64,000 nt of DNA from Aelia acuminata (Eukaryota; Arthropoda; Insecta; Hemiptera; Pentatomidae). The notes beneath the pieces are model-generated. The model saw nothing but the letters and a program-made list of their open reading frames with translations, was not told where the DNA came from and searched no databases. Both the position numbers and the translations under genes were made by a program. The stretch is taken from NCBI GenBank assembly GCA_911387785.2, contig OU426979.1:80075475-80139474 (forward strand), written 5' to 3'. Positions 1-12,737 of this stretch are shown here, in pieces (within the stretch, counting starts at the first letter, position 1; every line of letters starts with the position of its first letter).

Positions 1-1309
1 AATTTATTTAATCATTTAGTTTAATGATGAGCTTTTTAATTTAACATTTTATTTATAAGTGGAATTAAAAATAAATTTAGTTTAACCCAAAAATCACTTA
101 ATGTATTTGATTTCTCATATTTTATATTATTTGTGAGGAAAAAATTGTAGTTATATCCATATTTCTTAAATCCTAGCCAGGCTTATTGTTTATCTTGTAA
201 ATATTGTTATCTATGAAATATTCTAAATGAATAGTGGAACTTAAATTCGATAAAGAGAGTAAATCTTATATACTATATTTGTAAATCTTTTTAGATTTAT
301 AGGACTGCAAAAATCTATCGCTCAAAGTTTTACACTTTTATTCATTTGGCTCACGGGAAGAAAAATAAATCTAAACCCTTTTAATGTAAAAATTATTGTA
401 CATTTAATATTGTATTTTGAAAGAGATAGTTTTATATATATATATATAATTCTGACATTGTATAGTTTGTCAAAGCATTTTAAATGTTTCATTAAGGGAG
501 CACAGAACATTGCACATATATTAAGAATATTTTTTTATAACTATGTTATTTCAGTAATTATTGTATTTTCAAATATTTTGAAACACCATCTTGTTTACTT
601 ATAACTTAAGTCTTCTGTTTTAGCAAAGAATGTAGTTAAGTCCTGAAAAATTGGAAAATTCTGCGTATAGATATAATATATATACTTTTTCCTTTCATTT
701 AAAAAAAAAAAAAATAGGCTTATCTTGGTGGAAACTGAAATGTATCGTCCTATACAGTAGACTGATTGTAGATATTAGAAATATATTGGACATTGAATCG
801 AGTCTATCAGTAAGTAAAATTATATTCAATATATGGAAAAAGTGCATTGTATAGGTAATTCAGTGCCAACTAAATTAAATAAGTGTATTAAATTTAAGAT
901 TACCATTATAACAATAAATGTTGTAGTTGTATTATTAATTCTGCAAATCTAATAAGAAATATATAATAGGAAAGTAGCATATGACTTGTTGCATATTTAG
1001 GACCAATGTTAGCCATATATAAAAATATATTTTGATTTTTTTTTCTTTTTTTGTTAATATAATGTAGCAATATATAGTAATGAATAAAACAAAGTTTGTA
1101 AAATGAAAAAAGTTATTTATAAACCTAATGTCTATTTGTTAATTAATAAAAAAAAAAAAAATTGAGTTTTCCTTCCTTTTATTAGTGTACTTGCATGTTG
1201 ATAAATACAGTTAAACTGCTAATATCCACCCAATAGTAAAGATAAACTTAATATTTAATCCACATAAAAAGTTTGTCATTTAAATTTATCTAACGACATT
1301 CTGTTAAGA
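1..1309. other. AT-rich intergenic DNA, no gene seen
   Basis: The stretch is strongly AT-rich with short A and T runs. Only short open frames of low-complexity composition occur, on both strands, and none shows a recognisable domain or a convincing exon. I see no transposon end in it. Confidence 0.5.
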
Positions 1310-1660
1310 GTAGTCAGTAGTCCACAAGGCTGATTCAGCCAGCAATTTATATGATACAGTGATTATAATGATACAGGTGATAGTGAATCTCCTTGTATTA
1401 AACCAGAGCGAACCTAAACCTCAAACCTCAGAAAAATAATTACCTACCCTAACTTCATTGAATGTTTCACCAAATTTTTACCAAGTGTACGTAAGTGTTT
1501 TGAATCAGAATAAGAATAGACTATTTCCAGTCTTTGGACATTTTTCAGTTTCCATGATCTTTTTAACCAGATGATATATTGATTTGTCCAGTAGGAAATT
1601 TTATAGCTTTTCAACTTTCCGAAAAGTACTACTTCAAATTCTCATAAATTCGCTTCTTCT
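1310..1660 (-). pseudogene. Decayed non-LTR reverse transcriptase fragment
   Basis: Read on the minus strand, the region around 1380-1420 gives GLIQGDSLSPV, the conserved reverse-transcriptase block just before the YADD box. About 150 bases further upstream (around 1530-1590) a second stretch reads HLVKKIMETEKCPKTGNSLF, like the block around the first RT motif of LINEs. Stops and frameshifts separate the pieces, so this is a fossil. The LINE family cannot be told from so little. Confidence 0.55.
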
Positions 1661-3207
1661 ACTAATGGTTCAGCACTGTAGTACAACAGAAGGGGAGATA
1701 GAAAATTATGTCCTGTGTTCAAAATACGAAATGTTATTTTAACTTCCTTGGTATGTCTAATGGATCCCCCTACGATATTATTTTCATCCCTAATTCAACT
1801 CAAATATGGTCCCAAACTTTAAAATAGTTTTGTAACAATTTTGTCGTTTCGTTCTTTAAGCCTCGGAAGTAGGCACTATTGTTTTCACTTGGATTATTTT
1901 AAGCTATAACTTTTTTTTTAACACAGTTTTTTTCACACATTTTCAAACAATCTTGTCCTAACCATGGCTTATTCTTTTCGTTTTTCCTTTTACCCAGATA
2001 CAAATTACTACCCTCTTTAATATCCTGATCCTTACCCATAACTTGATGTCTTCACCATCCATGCCAGAAGGTTCTAATCATACAAACAATATTCAAATAT
2101 TGTTTTTCTTCCTTTCCCACTTTCGCATATGGGTCTCTTAAAATTAATTTCATGCAGTTATGCAGCACTTTATCCTAAAACCACTCGTTTGTCATACCTA
2201 TCTCCAAAAAATTGCATGTTCCTCAATGTTCCCTCCCTCCATACCAAATAGTGGACTTACATTAGGGTATTACCAAAAAACTAAACTGTATCCCATAATC
2301 CAATTCGCAACTGGTTTCAACCCACCCTCTGTATTTAAACTTTTTACGATCGATGTCCCTAAAACTGAATCTTTTACTAACAACTTGCGCCATAATTCCA
2401 CTAAATTAACACCCACCTGGAGATCCAAACCAGAAGAATCAAATGTTGGTATTTTGGTGAAGGAAATATATCTGAGTAGTGCATTCAATCATAAATCATA
2501 CCCTCCAGCAGCAAGTCCATCATACTTAGCTGGGAGATGCTTTTAAGGGATTTCCTCCAACAATTCCCAGTCTGGAATGCACAGTAATGAGATCAGTGGT
2601 AAGCGCTCGTTCTTGTATTTTTAGATAATTCATTTTAGTTCATTAGAATAAAATCTGATACCTAGGATATCTAAGCCCATATTTTACAATGCTTCCATAA
2701 ATAACAGGTAATTGCCTATATAGTTAAACAAACAGAATAGTAAAGAACCCAGATACTGCTTCATTAATCTTTTTTGTTCCTTTTCTGGTAAGCCAAGGAA
2801 GTGGCACTTCATACCAATGATTTTACACCTCTTTAGGAATTTCTGAAAAATGGCTTAAAACAATTTTAATTGAAGTCAATGTAAAATGAAGTGTTATTCA
2901 ATAACAGTTAGGTTTCATCATCAATGAAATACCCTTATAGAACAAATTTTTAAACGGCTCTTGACAAATTTTGAAAGAAGCCTTGACTTCGCTCATTTAA
3001 AATAATTAAACTGCATTTCATTATTAGTAGTACTAATAAATGGCAATATATAAACTATAAAAAGCCACAGGGAAACCTTTAAGGGAAATAGAACAACAAG
3101 AGGAAAGTAATTTGACTATAACTATTCAAATTTAATTCAGTTATAATAATATCTATACATATAAAATCATTAACAAAAAGAAAAAAAAATAATTAAAAAT
3201 CTTTGTA
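1661..3207. other. Intergenic region downstream of fibrillarin, nothing assigned
   Basis: An open frame of 128 codons at 2160-2546 has no recognisable motif and the opposite strand is equally open, so I do not call it a gene. The last part, about 3120-3207, is the likely 3' UTR of fibrillarin. No clear AATAAA was found just after its stop, so the transcript end is not fixed. Confidence 0.4.
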
Positions 3208-6200
3208 TCATGCTTTTTTAGGTGGAGGCCTATAAATTCCAACCACTACTGCATGATCTCTTTCATAAGGTTCTAAAGTTAATTGTTCCTGAGGTTTAAG
3301 TTTTTCGGCTTGAAGTTTCTTCACTTCCCCAGCAAACACTGCTTCTGGCTGTGCTGTTGAGTCTATACAGTTGGCCTGAAAACATATAAGATATAAAGCT
3401 AAAGATATGAGACATATAAGAAGAATAAGATGCGAATAATTAGAAGTATGTTATAGAAAATATTTTTAGAAATTTAATTAATAGGGTATAGATTAAATTA
3501 GGCATTGACAGATTTAAGAAAACAAGTTTTTAGCAGTACTTTAAAAGAAACAAGTAACTTATTTAAAAACAAACTATAAGCGGTATATAATCTTAGATTT
3601 CACATTTTTATTGTACCCATCACAAAGATTTAGTCCATTCCAACAGAACATCAGCTTGCAGACATCCTCACTAAACCAATATATGTAGGGACCATGTATG
3701 AAGTTTAGCCATTGCCTTGGGCTGAAGAGCGATTCATAAATTAAGAAAGAAGGATGTTGAGTGATGATTTATTAATGAATTACTTACATTTTATTCTTTC
3801 TTATTTTGTTAGTTATTCTTGAAAAGGATTATTCTAAAAAGTTTGATTTTGAAAGTTGCTGTTAAAATAAACAATGATTAACATTAAAAGTTTCATTTCA
3901 TATTCCGTGCAGTCTCAGTAAGCTCTCATCCTCCTTGCTGGAACTAAAGACAATTTGAAGTTTCACCTTTGTTTATGTTTACCTTGCTTTTGTGAATTGC
4001 TATTGCTCCAACAAACCCCAGTTGAAGAGAGCCAACTAACCCCACAGGAGAGATAATATGAAAGATGGCTGCCAGGACAGGGGAGAACAATCGAACAAGA
4101 AACTGGTTAGTCGAAAGGTTAGGTTTTTCAAAGGAGTTTGCGGCTATGTGAACAGAATCGGAGTCAAATGTTTTGCCATTCCTTTAAACCAAACTTACTG
4201 AACATATAAAAATTTACTTACATGTTGTAAAATCAATCAATGAAGCACACTCTTCTCTAAAACTGTTAGCATCGGATTGAAAACTCAGGACAAGACTCCC
4301 GAGGTCGAGCGGGTCACATGGTACAATGGTGGGGCCCTCACAACAGGTGTGATGGAACTATAAGCCAATGGCCAACCTGCCCCCTATGCCAACCAACCCC
4401 GCTCTCCCCTACTTATTAAAAACTTATTAAAATGATTTACATATATTTTATTTTATTAAAATTCTTTAAGCGAAATTAATATCTGCTTATTTTTAAATAT
4501 TTAAAATCCCTTAAAATTAAAACTACAGACGATTGTTTCACAGACATTTTTCTTTTATACAGCAGAATAATTTTGCAATATTCTATGCTGCAACATAGAT
4601 GCAGAGGACCTGGGAACGATTCCCGGCAGTGGTCGAATCTTTTATCTTCTAATTAAATAGTTGCAATATTCTACTTTATATTTAAAAATTTTACTAAGAT
4701 AAAAGTTCATGATATCAGTGATTCTTGTTTAAGAAGTCAAAGAATTTTTAATAAACCAAAATGCAGTAATAAAAAAAAATCACCTTAATAGAAATTACAA
4801 AATGGCCACCATTCTTCAGGTAACTATGGGCATTGATGGCAACTATTCTCGCCTGATCAGGTTGGGCTACATCGGCAAATATACAATCTACCATTCCTAT
4901 AAGCATCCTATACTTGTGGGGGTGCCTTGCATCTTCTATTATTGGAATGATATTGGTCCTCTTTTTCGCTACTCCTAATAAATCCCTTCCAGATCTATGT
5001 GAAAACTCTACAGCGTAGACTAGCCCTTCCTGCAAAATAGAAAAACAAATACATTTTACAAAAAAATAAAATTAAACCTATGGAGGGTACACATTGTTAA
5101 CATATAAAAATCAACCTTAAGTTTGACAAAAAACTCCACAAAGAAGAAACCCATGCTTTCTAAAATAGTGTCGCATTTATCATTCCAAAAGGCGCATCGT
5201 ATCCAGTTATTCTTATTTTACTTGTTTTATTATCAAAATTAACATATGTCCCCAATTAATAGATATAAATAGTGTTTTTATCATCACTGTAAATTTATGG
5301 TAAAAAAAATTATGGGTTTTTTTCAATTTAATTCATGAGATTTATGACAAAATTACGGTTTACAACTAACTACTGATGTTACTTCTGAGGGGGGACAACT
5401 TAAGCCTTTAAGGGTGGCCCTAATCTCAACTGAAGGTACCCTTTGGAGTTTAATCATGCCTTTTGAGCAAGAGCAGAGTGCAGATGTCAAAAGCTGGGAA
5501 CTAATAAAGCTAATAATCATGATCCTTCTTTTTAACTGAATAGGGCGATAACACTAATGGGAAGATACACGGGTGGAGCACAGTAAAATATCCTATTACG
5601 AATTTCTATGGTGTGAAAATGAAAACATTTAGAATTATTTGAAAAAATACTATTTGATATTATGAATTTTATGCCTCCAAAATAAGAATAGTAAGCACAT
5701 TTTTTTTTTTTTAATTTAAATGCTATATATATTTTATAAAGTGTGTTTTTACAATATTAAATAAAAATAAAAGTAGCAGGCTACAGTTTCAAAAAATAAT
5801 TGGTGGCCATTTTCTATAAATAAATAAGCAGATTTCAATTAATTAAACTTCTGGTAATGATTTAATATAAAACACTTAAGTTTAGTATCTAAATGCTAAA
5901 AATAAATACATACAGGTCCAACAATATCGGATACATGAGACACAGTTGTTCCAGATGCTGCACCTAGGTAAAGGACTTTGGAACCTGGAGGCATGTGGAT
6001 CTGGTCGATTCCACCTAAAATAGCAGCAGCTAACTTTGACCTGAAGGGATTCCATACCCTATATTCAATCTTTTCTCCATCATTCTGAAAAATTAACAAT
6101 TTTAATTTAAATATAAAAAGATTTAATAATTTAAAAAAATAAATAACAGAGCAAGATGAGCTTTAAAAAAAATTAAAATTTGTAATTGTACATAGCAAGT

Positions 6201-9200
6201 GAAGAGGTTTATTGGTTGCTTCTTCACAGATTATTTCTATAAATTTCTTGAAATTTTCTAATGTAGCATAAACTTATTTTTTATAATTTAAACAATATTT
6301 GAAGTTCATTCATTTATAATAGATAAATGACAGAAAGTTGTATTTTCACATACTTATTGTTTCCTTAATAGCACGAATGTTATCTGCATGGATAAGCACT
6401 TCTTTTTTTACTAAAATTTAACTAAGGGGTTATGAACAAAGTTCAGGATTCAACAAAAATATAAACAAATTTTCTTAAATGAACAAAAATCATAACTTTA
6501 TGTAGGATGAAAAAAAAACAATACAGAAAATAATAAGCATCAATAATGCCCATGGTAAAATTTCACATATATGGAGCAGATTCAGCCATTAGATGCCAAT
6601 GGCCATCAATATCTTATACAGGATGCAGAATGTATCTCACCTCAACAGATATCCTTTTTTCTCCATAGACGGCTTCACCAGGTACCATATTAAGAGTAAC
6701 TAAGGCATCTTCTTTACCTCGAGCAATGAACACTCCTGGATGACGATGAGGTTCAATAATAACTTTTGAGCCACCTTTAAAACCTGTAAAATAATAAAAT
6801 ATTGCTTCTTGTTTTTAATTGTTTTTTAAATTAACTTATAACACTTAAAATCATTATCTAATGTAGATAGATGCATTATTACATTTATTATAATCACTGC
6901 CATATAATTCTCTCGGCTCTCGTGGCCTTAAATCAAAAACCTTTATTTTACATTGTATTTGTTAGTGGCTGATCAACTATGTTATATGGCATACTGATAT
7001 GAAAACCAAATTCAAATTTAAATACAAATTTGTTTTGCTTTGTTAGTATAAAGCATGGTTATATAACACTAATTAAAAATAAAAATCATTGAGTAAATAA
7101 AAACTGTTTAAGATGATTAAGTTTTATGTTTTTCTTTAATCATATCGTCGTCACCATGCTAAGGTAACGAATGTGCAACTAAAAACCCAATGCATATTCG
7201 TTCCTTTAGTATGGTCATGATGATATGTGAAGTTCAGGAACTATCCAACTTATAAATCATTTTAATAACTCTAAAGCCTAATTTATGTTTTCCCCCAATA
7301 TCATCACTTTTATCCGTGACATGCTATCTCTACTTTGATTTTAGGACTGCCAATTTAATTATTTAGAATGTTAAGAATGCTATGTAATACCACAATTGAG
7401 CAGCCACTAAAAGTTTATCTGTATGTTTAAAATGGCTTTCATTCAAAACTGATATTAGAAAAAATGCTATGCCAATATCAAATTGTTAAATATCAAAAAG
7501 GCATATTAAGAAGTATAAAAATGTATTTCTTTAAAAAACTTAATTGATTTGAAATATATAAAATAAACTTTATTAACTACTACTATAGTTAATAACTAAT
7601 TGTTATAGTACTAAAAATATTATAATTATACTTTTTTGATTAATCCTAATTCTTATAACCTTATAAATGATATAAATAAACATGAAATCAACCTGAAGAA
7701 ATCCATTCATATCAATCCTTACCTCTAACATGTTTTACGATTTCCACTGGAATTGGTATGGGCATTGCTTTAAAATTACACCCAACAAAAGATAACAAAA
7801 TCACTCAGATAATGAAAACATATTAAACTATTACCAAAACAGCTGTCATACAGTTGAATAAAAATATAGTTTATAGGAGCTTGCTAACATAGAATCAAGG
7901 TTAGTTCCACTTAAAACCAACATTTACTCATAATAGTAACAGTATCATAAGTTATAAATTCAGTAAGAAATTTAGGCAAAATTGTAAAACTTCTTTTTTA
8001 AAAATATTATTACTTATAACATGAAATAAATATATCTATCAATAAATGACATACGCCTGCCTAAAATGATGGGGGATATTAATGAGAGGTAAGAAAAAAT
8101 ATATTTATCATTTAATAAGGTCCTAGCTCCAACAAAATGCTACTAGTGTCAAGATTACTAGTTAATAGTAATTATTATTACAATGTTTGATAATATATTG
8201 CATGACCAAATCAATGCATGTGATGTTTTTAAAATAAGTTTAGCTAGTTATATTTAGTATCATTACACTTATGTTTAAACAGATGGATCCTTAATTCTAT
8301 TTTTGATTAGGCATCTGGCAATCTGTACTTATGAGGCAATTAATTTAAATAAAAAAACCTGTACCACTAAAACCCATTTGGGGTCTTGGGTGCATTATTG
8401 AGCAAATCTTTCTTGATCAATGGTTCTGCTAGGAGGTGATTTGACCATAATCACATTTGAGAGCCACTTAATTTTGTATTAAGTGTGCCCACTTTATCAA
8501 GGCTAGGTTTGGCCCAAGAGGGTCCACACAGGCAATCTGAGACAGAATATGCCAAATATGCAGAATTTTCATTTTCAGATTAACATAATTCGAAGTAGTA
8601 TCATTTATCTAACATATGCGGGATATTAGTTAATGAATTAAACATAAATCTCAATAAGAGAAACAAGTAAAGTAAGTCAGATAATATGAATGCTCACCTC
8701 CACTAGGACGTCCTCCCCTTCCTCCTCCTCCTCGGCCACCGCTAGGTCTTCCACCTCGGCCTCTTCCTCCGCCAAAACTATTTCTTGGGCCTCCACCCCC
8801 ACCTCTACCACCTCCTCCCCTCCCACCTCCTCTTCCTCCAAATCCCCCTCGACCTCCACGTCCACCTCCGCGTCTGTCACCTCCAAAATCTGAAAATGAA
8901 GTATTCATAAAATCAAAGAGAACTTTGAAAACATTAATATTGTGTACCATAGGATACTAAAAATACTTTTCACAAAATGTAATATTTTAAAACAAACAAT
9001 ATGCCACCATATCTAATATAAAAAAGACTTAATGTTTTCATTAAGAATTAAAACTAAATTTCAAAATAAAATGCTCTTTTCAGATGTCTATTAGGTAAAA
9101 TATTGACGTAATTAAATCAATCACAACAAAAAATTACAAGGCAAGGCTTTGATAGTGGCAAAACTCATTAAAAAAGTCTTGATCTCCATAGAAGACATAT

Positions 9201-11237
9201 CATTGATATAGGATTCTAATATTGGGATTTATATACAAATAATTTCCTACTGCTTCCAGAACTGCTCCTACATTAATGAGCATATGCGATGATGTAACAT
9301 TTTTACTTTCACTTACCTATATATGAGTGAAAATTTTCCTAGTGAAAATTCCTAAATGGGAAAGTGAAAATTTTCGGCTTCCGGTTTTCAAAAGTCCAAT
9401 TAACCAAGTCCCGCAAAATGGTCTGTATGTCTGTATGTGTGTGTGTGAACAGACTAGCTCAAAAACTATAAACCGCTAAGACCTGAAATTAGGTATTTGG
9501 TGTATATATATGCCCGCGATGTGACAGCAAAAATTTCATCAAATTTAGTCAAACGGAGGGAGTACTTTATTTAAAGAATTTTGTCTAATTTTTACGTTTT
9601 TTTCAATTTTCTCAAAAACAGCTCTTAACGATTTCAATTAAACTCGGTATTTGGTGTATGTATATGCCCGCGATGCAACAATAAAAATTTCATCCAAATT
9701 TATTAATTCGAGGGGGCACTTTACTTGATAAATGTTGTCCCCTTTTCACGTGTTTTTTTTTATTTACTCAAAACGGCTTTAACGATTTTGATCAAACTTG
9801 GTATTTGGTGTATGTATATGCCCATGATGTGACAGTCAAAATTTCATCAAAATTGATCAATCGGAGAGGGCACTTTACTTAATAAATTTTGTCCCATTTT
9901 CACGTTTATTTTTTTTTTTTTTTTTTTTTTTTTACTCAAATACGGCTTTAACGATTTTGATTGATAAAAAGATTAATGTTACTTAAGAGAGTAAATACGT
10001 GATGCTCAAATTTTTGAAGCATCGCAGGTGTGTAAAAATATAGTATAAGATAATAGTTTATAATTAATATAGGTATATTTTAGTCTAGAAACTTTTGTTC
10101 CATAATAAATTTTTGAAAACAATATAAAGCGATTTTAGAGGAACAGTAATCGTTCTTGATTTCCAGAAAGGAATAAGAGAAATACATCTATCGATTCATT
10201 TTCACGATGTATTTGCAAAAAGCAACTCTTAGTAAAAAACAAGCAATCAGTAAAAAAAACTCGACTGTTGATGAAATTAGTCTCTTCATAAATAAATTGG
10301 TAATAATGAATCAAAAAGTGCTGAGAACTACTAAATATTGCTATACAGATACTCTATAACTTATGGAGATATGCAAATATAAGTGTATACTTAAATGTGG
10401 AAAAATGTGTGAAGTTGAGGAATGGCGTTTACATATTATCGAAACACGTCGATTTCTAATCTAAGTTCGTAAGTGAAAGTTGTGTGTTGCGCGCATCGCA
10501 CCAGATTTTTATTATTGAAATGCAATCAAAACAAGGCTGAGAAAAAAATTTTATAACATAAATATTTTACTAAGATATTATAAATTGTTAAGCAAACTGG
10601 CAATCAATTAAAATTAGGGGTAGATGTATAGAGAAGAGCACTTGTTCATCACAATTAAAAAATAAATTTGCTATTTGTTAAAAAATAAAAAATACAATAA
10701 AAAAATGACAGATCTACCCTAGGATTAAGACAAAAACCTAATGATGTATTTAATTTGATGTGTAACCAATAAATTTCTCCTGCATACATCACTATTGTAT
10801 TGTGAAAAAAAAATTTAAACAACTTTAAATCTAAATCAATCATATTTAATTTTAAGAAACACCTTAATACGAAAATAAGACTAAACCATCTGCAAACATA
10901 ATCAAACCCCAAACATAAATTGAACTTTTGACAAACATTGAACTTTAACATAGAATACGGTTTATTCACAAAATAATAAAATATCTTTTTAATATTTTAA
11001 GTACATACAGACACGTTTTTAATTATTAAATTGTAGATTTCAAGATATGGTTAATTCAGTCCCTGAAAAGGATTGTTTACTTGTTGAGGTTTCCTTTCAA
11101 CTGACTGCTAAAATTATAGTTTTCACATCATACAAGCGTATTATTAGTTATTATAAAACCACGGTAAAATCACCTATTTTAATAACATTTAAAAAAATAA
11201 AAATATTATTTATAAAATATTTACCTGGCTTCCCCAT
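3208..11237 (-). CDS. Fib: Fibrillarin, rRNA 2'-O-methyltransferase (6 exons)
   Basis: Exons on the minus strand are 11237-11225, 8889-8698, 6783-6641, 6084-5914, 5029-4784 and 3375-3208; joined they give 933 nt, 310 aa, with GT-AG introns throughout. Fibrillarin is the SAM-dependent methyltransferase of box C/D snoRNPs in the nucleolus and guides 2'-O-methylation of rRNA. Seen here: start MGKP encoded by a 13-nt first exon, a Gly/Arg-rich (GAR) region at about residues 5-68, then the conserved domain with EPHRHPGVFIARG, EYRVWNPFRSKLAAAILGG, the SAM-binding loop GAASGTTVSHVSD (residues 157-169), EFSHRSGRDL, EDARHPHKYR, FADVAQPDQ and the C-terminal YERDHAVVVGIYRPPPK. Length is close to the human protein (321 aa), the difference being mostly GAR length. 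Introns carry a copia remnant, a short hairpin repeat and an unclassified mobile element. An E-box and a MITE lie just upstream of the start. Confidence 0.97.
3637..4204 (+). mobile_element. Copia-type LTR retrotransposon remnant (pol tail plus probable LTR)
   Basis: From 3637 the plus strand reads IPTEHQLADILTKPI, the hallmark end of copia integrase-RT-RNase H polyproteins, followed within 30 codons by stops. At 3755 a TGTTGA sequence begins what is probably the 3' LTR, ending near TGAACA at 4204. Only the 3' end is present and the upstream pol is missing or scrambled. The element lies antisense in fibrillarin intron 5. The right LTR boundary is an estimate because no second LTR is available for comparison. 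Confidence 0.6.
4590..4640 (+). repeat. Possible tRNA-derived SINE scrap
   Basis: The stretch GGGAACGATTCCCGGCAG resembles a tRNA T-arm (B box) that ends in a tRNA-like 3' half. No A box or acceptor partner is seen, so it is not a functional tRNA. It lies in fibrillarin intron 5. Confidence 0.25.
7141..7227. repeat. Short hairpin repeat, copy 1
   Basis: The arms 7141-7177 and 7191-7227 are inverted repeats of 37 bp matching at about 30 positions, separated by a 13-nt loop. A second copy of the same sequence, in the opposite orientation, is at 21754-21838. This copy lies in fibrillarin intron 2 and would fold as a long stem in the transcript. It is either a very small MITE or a miRNA-like hairpin derived from one. 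No target duplication is clear. Confidence 0.7.
9350..10511 (+). mobile_element. Unclassified non-autonomous element, copy A
   Basis: One end is around 9350-9410 (TTCGGCTTCCGGTTTTCAAA, then AACCAAGTCCCGCAAAATGG). The other is at 10440-10511, ending GTTGCGCGCATCGCACCAGA. The same two ends occur at 21950-23151 and, inverted, at 27130-26490. No coding capacity is visible. The middle contains three tandem units of about 155 bp. It lies in fibrillarin intron 1. Read from the minus strand the element would begin with TC after an A, as Helitrons do, but I could not identify the CTRR end and hairpin, so the class is left open. Confidence 0.6.
9490..9960 (+). repeat. Tandem repeat, about three units of ~155 bp
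   Basis: The phrase GGTATTTGGTGTATGTATAT recurs at about 9492, 9641 and 9801, each time followed by TGCCC, an AAAATTTCATC stretch, a CACTTTACTT stretch and a GGCTTTAACGATTTTGAT stretch. Units have diverged by about 10-20 per cent. A poly-T run at 9909-9933 interrupts the last unit. The array is internal to the element at 9350-10511. Confidence 0.7.
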
Positions 11238-11255
11238 GCTGAGTTATGTTCAACC

Positions 11256-11261
11256 CACGTG
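11256..11261. promoter_or_regulatory. CACGTG E-box just upstream of the fibrillarin start codon
   Basis: A palindromic CACGTG lies 18 bp upstream of the fibrillarin ATG. E-boxes of this type near the start of nucleolar and ribosome-biogenesis genes are known Myc/Max sites in Drosophila and vertebrates. That this one works is inference. Only 80 bp separate the ATG from the MITE at 11318, so the native promoter or 5' UTR left in place is short. Confidence 0.45.
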
Positions 11262-11317
11262 ACAATCCTGAAACTAACCCTATGCCGGGATCCAAACAAC
11301 ACGCGTTTCAAACCTTA

Positions 11318-11733
11318 AGGTGCCTTTACACCTCACGAACTTTACCTTCGAACACCACCCTAGAACAACCTTCGAACAGCCTTCACGTCGACTGTTCGGG
11401 TGTTCTAGGTACTTCATCTGTTTGCCTGGGTTCGGGGGTAGCGCTAGTGTCGCTTTTGATTTGGGTTTTTCCTAAGTGACAGAAGTTGTTTGTGATACTA
11501 ATGTAATTTCTGAAACGTTGTAAATCGTCTCCTATTTTTTTATTTTTCAGATAATATAAAATATATTAATCATGGAGATTTTTTCTTTATCATAAGCTAG
11601 CTTTGGGTGCGTCAGCCATATTGGTTCGCTTAAAGTCACGTGAAGTATAAATGGCTGTTCGCTTCACGTCGGTACGGCAAGGTTCGAAGGAGAACTTGTT
11701 CGAAGGTGATGTTCGTAAGGTGTAAAGGCACCT
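11318..11733. mobile_element. Harbinger-like MITE, copy 1
   Basis: A 416-bp element has terminal inverted repeats starting AGGTGCCTTTACACC and continuing to about 40 bp with mismatches. It is flanked by TTA at 11315-11317 and 11734-11736. A three-base TWA target duplication is typical of PIF/Harbinger. It has no coding capacity and carries a second CACGTG inside. A second copy in the opposite orientation is at 14435-14833. This copy sits directly upstream of the fibrillarin start and may contribute promoter or 5' UTR sequence. Confidence 0.8.
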
Positions 11734-12569
11734 TTACCTACTCAATACAGTGTTGAAACATTTTTTTTTTCCATTCATAAACATAACCAGAAGTAATAGT
11801 AAATACGGAATTAATGGTTATTAATTCAAAAACATAAAAAGAAGTAATAGTCAATCCGGAATTAAGGGTTATTATTTAAATTAATTTTATTACGTAGAAT
11901 ATAATTTAATGAAAATTTATAAATTTCAAAACAAAAAAAAATAAAAATTAGGTTTTTACAATCAATTTTGAATATTAATATTTATTGAATGGCCAAACCT
12001 CATTTAGATATCATAAAACAAGAAATCACATAGGTTGTAAGTGTCCTTGGCGAAACTTCCAAACCCCCCCCCCTCGAACCCTTTTGAATCCATCAGTAGT
12101 CATTTTAATGTTTTTAGTCCTACTTTTTATGCTAAAGTAAACTTTAATATTTCAGCTAGTGCCCAATAAATTTATATTTTTTAAGAATTGAAGGGTGGAA
12201 ATGCATAAGGGTATAAGTGCCAAAAAAATATGTATATAAAGATTTTTTTTGCCACACTGTTATGTGTGTCAAAACCATTCTTCAGAAATGGATATAATTA
12301 ATTTTTAGTTGTTAATAAGTAGTTCATTGAATGTTTGAAAGATAGCATGGGTGTAAGCGCCCAAAATAGTTCACCTAGTCGATATAAACCATATCATTTC
12401 TGGAAGGCACTTATACCCTTTTGCATTTCCATGCTTCAATTGTTTTTTGTTTTGAATTATTATTTGTTAGAATTGTTTTGAGTCTTTTTGTAAGAATTTG
12501 AACCGATTTAGCATAATAATACCTATTAAACTAGATGCCTCGTATGGGAATAAAAGAAAATGAAAATGA
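11734..12569. other. AT-rich intergenic DNA, no gene seen
   Basis: Contains two imperfect copies of a ~50-bp phrase near 11776-11880 (CATAAACATAACCAGAAGTA and CAAAAACATAAAAAGAAGTA) suggesting a local duplication. A weak repeat of the phrase about cells reading TAAGTGCCAAAAA/TAAGCGCCCAAAA also appears near 12210 and 12354. No recognisable gene or transposon end. Confidence 0.4.
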
Positions 12570-12574
12570 ACGAG

Positions 12575-12720
12575 GCTGTCCGCAGGATTTCGTCTAGGAA
12601 GGGGCGGGGCAGTTGGGAAAATTTTCGTCTATGGGGGGAGCCAGGATGGTAAAATTCTTATAACCAGGGAGGGGGATTGAGTTATTCTGAGTATGTAAAG
12701 CTTAATTAATTGTCCAAATA
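12575..12720. repeat. Dispersed repeat related to 30380-30520, possibly a hAT end
   Basis: The segment with GGCTGTCCGCAGGATTTCGT, a G-rich stretch, GGTAAAATTCTTAT, a second G-rich stretch and TATGTAAAGCTTAATTAA has a close relative at about 30380-30530 (AGGATTTCTTTTGC, GGTAAAATTCTTAT, a G run, TATGTAAGGCTCAATTAA). G-rich ends of this kind occur in hAT fragments of insects. The class is inferred. Confidence 0.4.
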
Positions 12721-12737
12721 CAACTTATTTATATTTG

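Noticed and set aside
2160..2546. 128-codon open frame
   Set aside because: No motif, unusual for any family I know, and the opposite strand is also open; a chance frame in old repeat sequence is more likely.
8690..8893. Ser/Thr-rich 67-codon open frame on the plus strand
   Set aside because: It is the antisense shadow of the Gly/Arg-rich exon of fibrillarin; composition follows directly from GGN/CGN codons read backwards.
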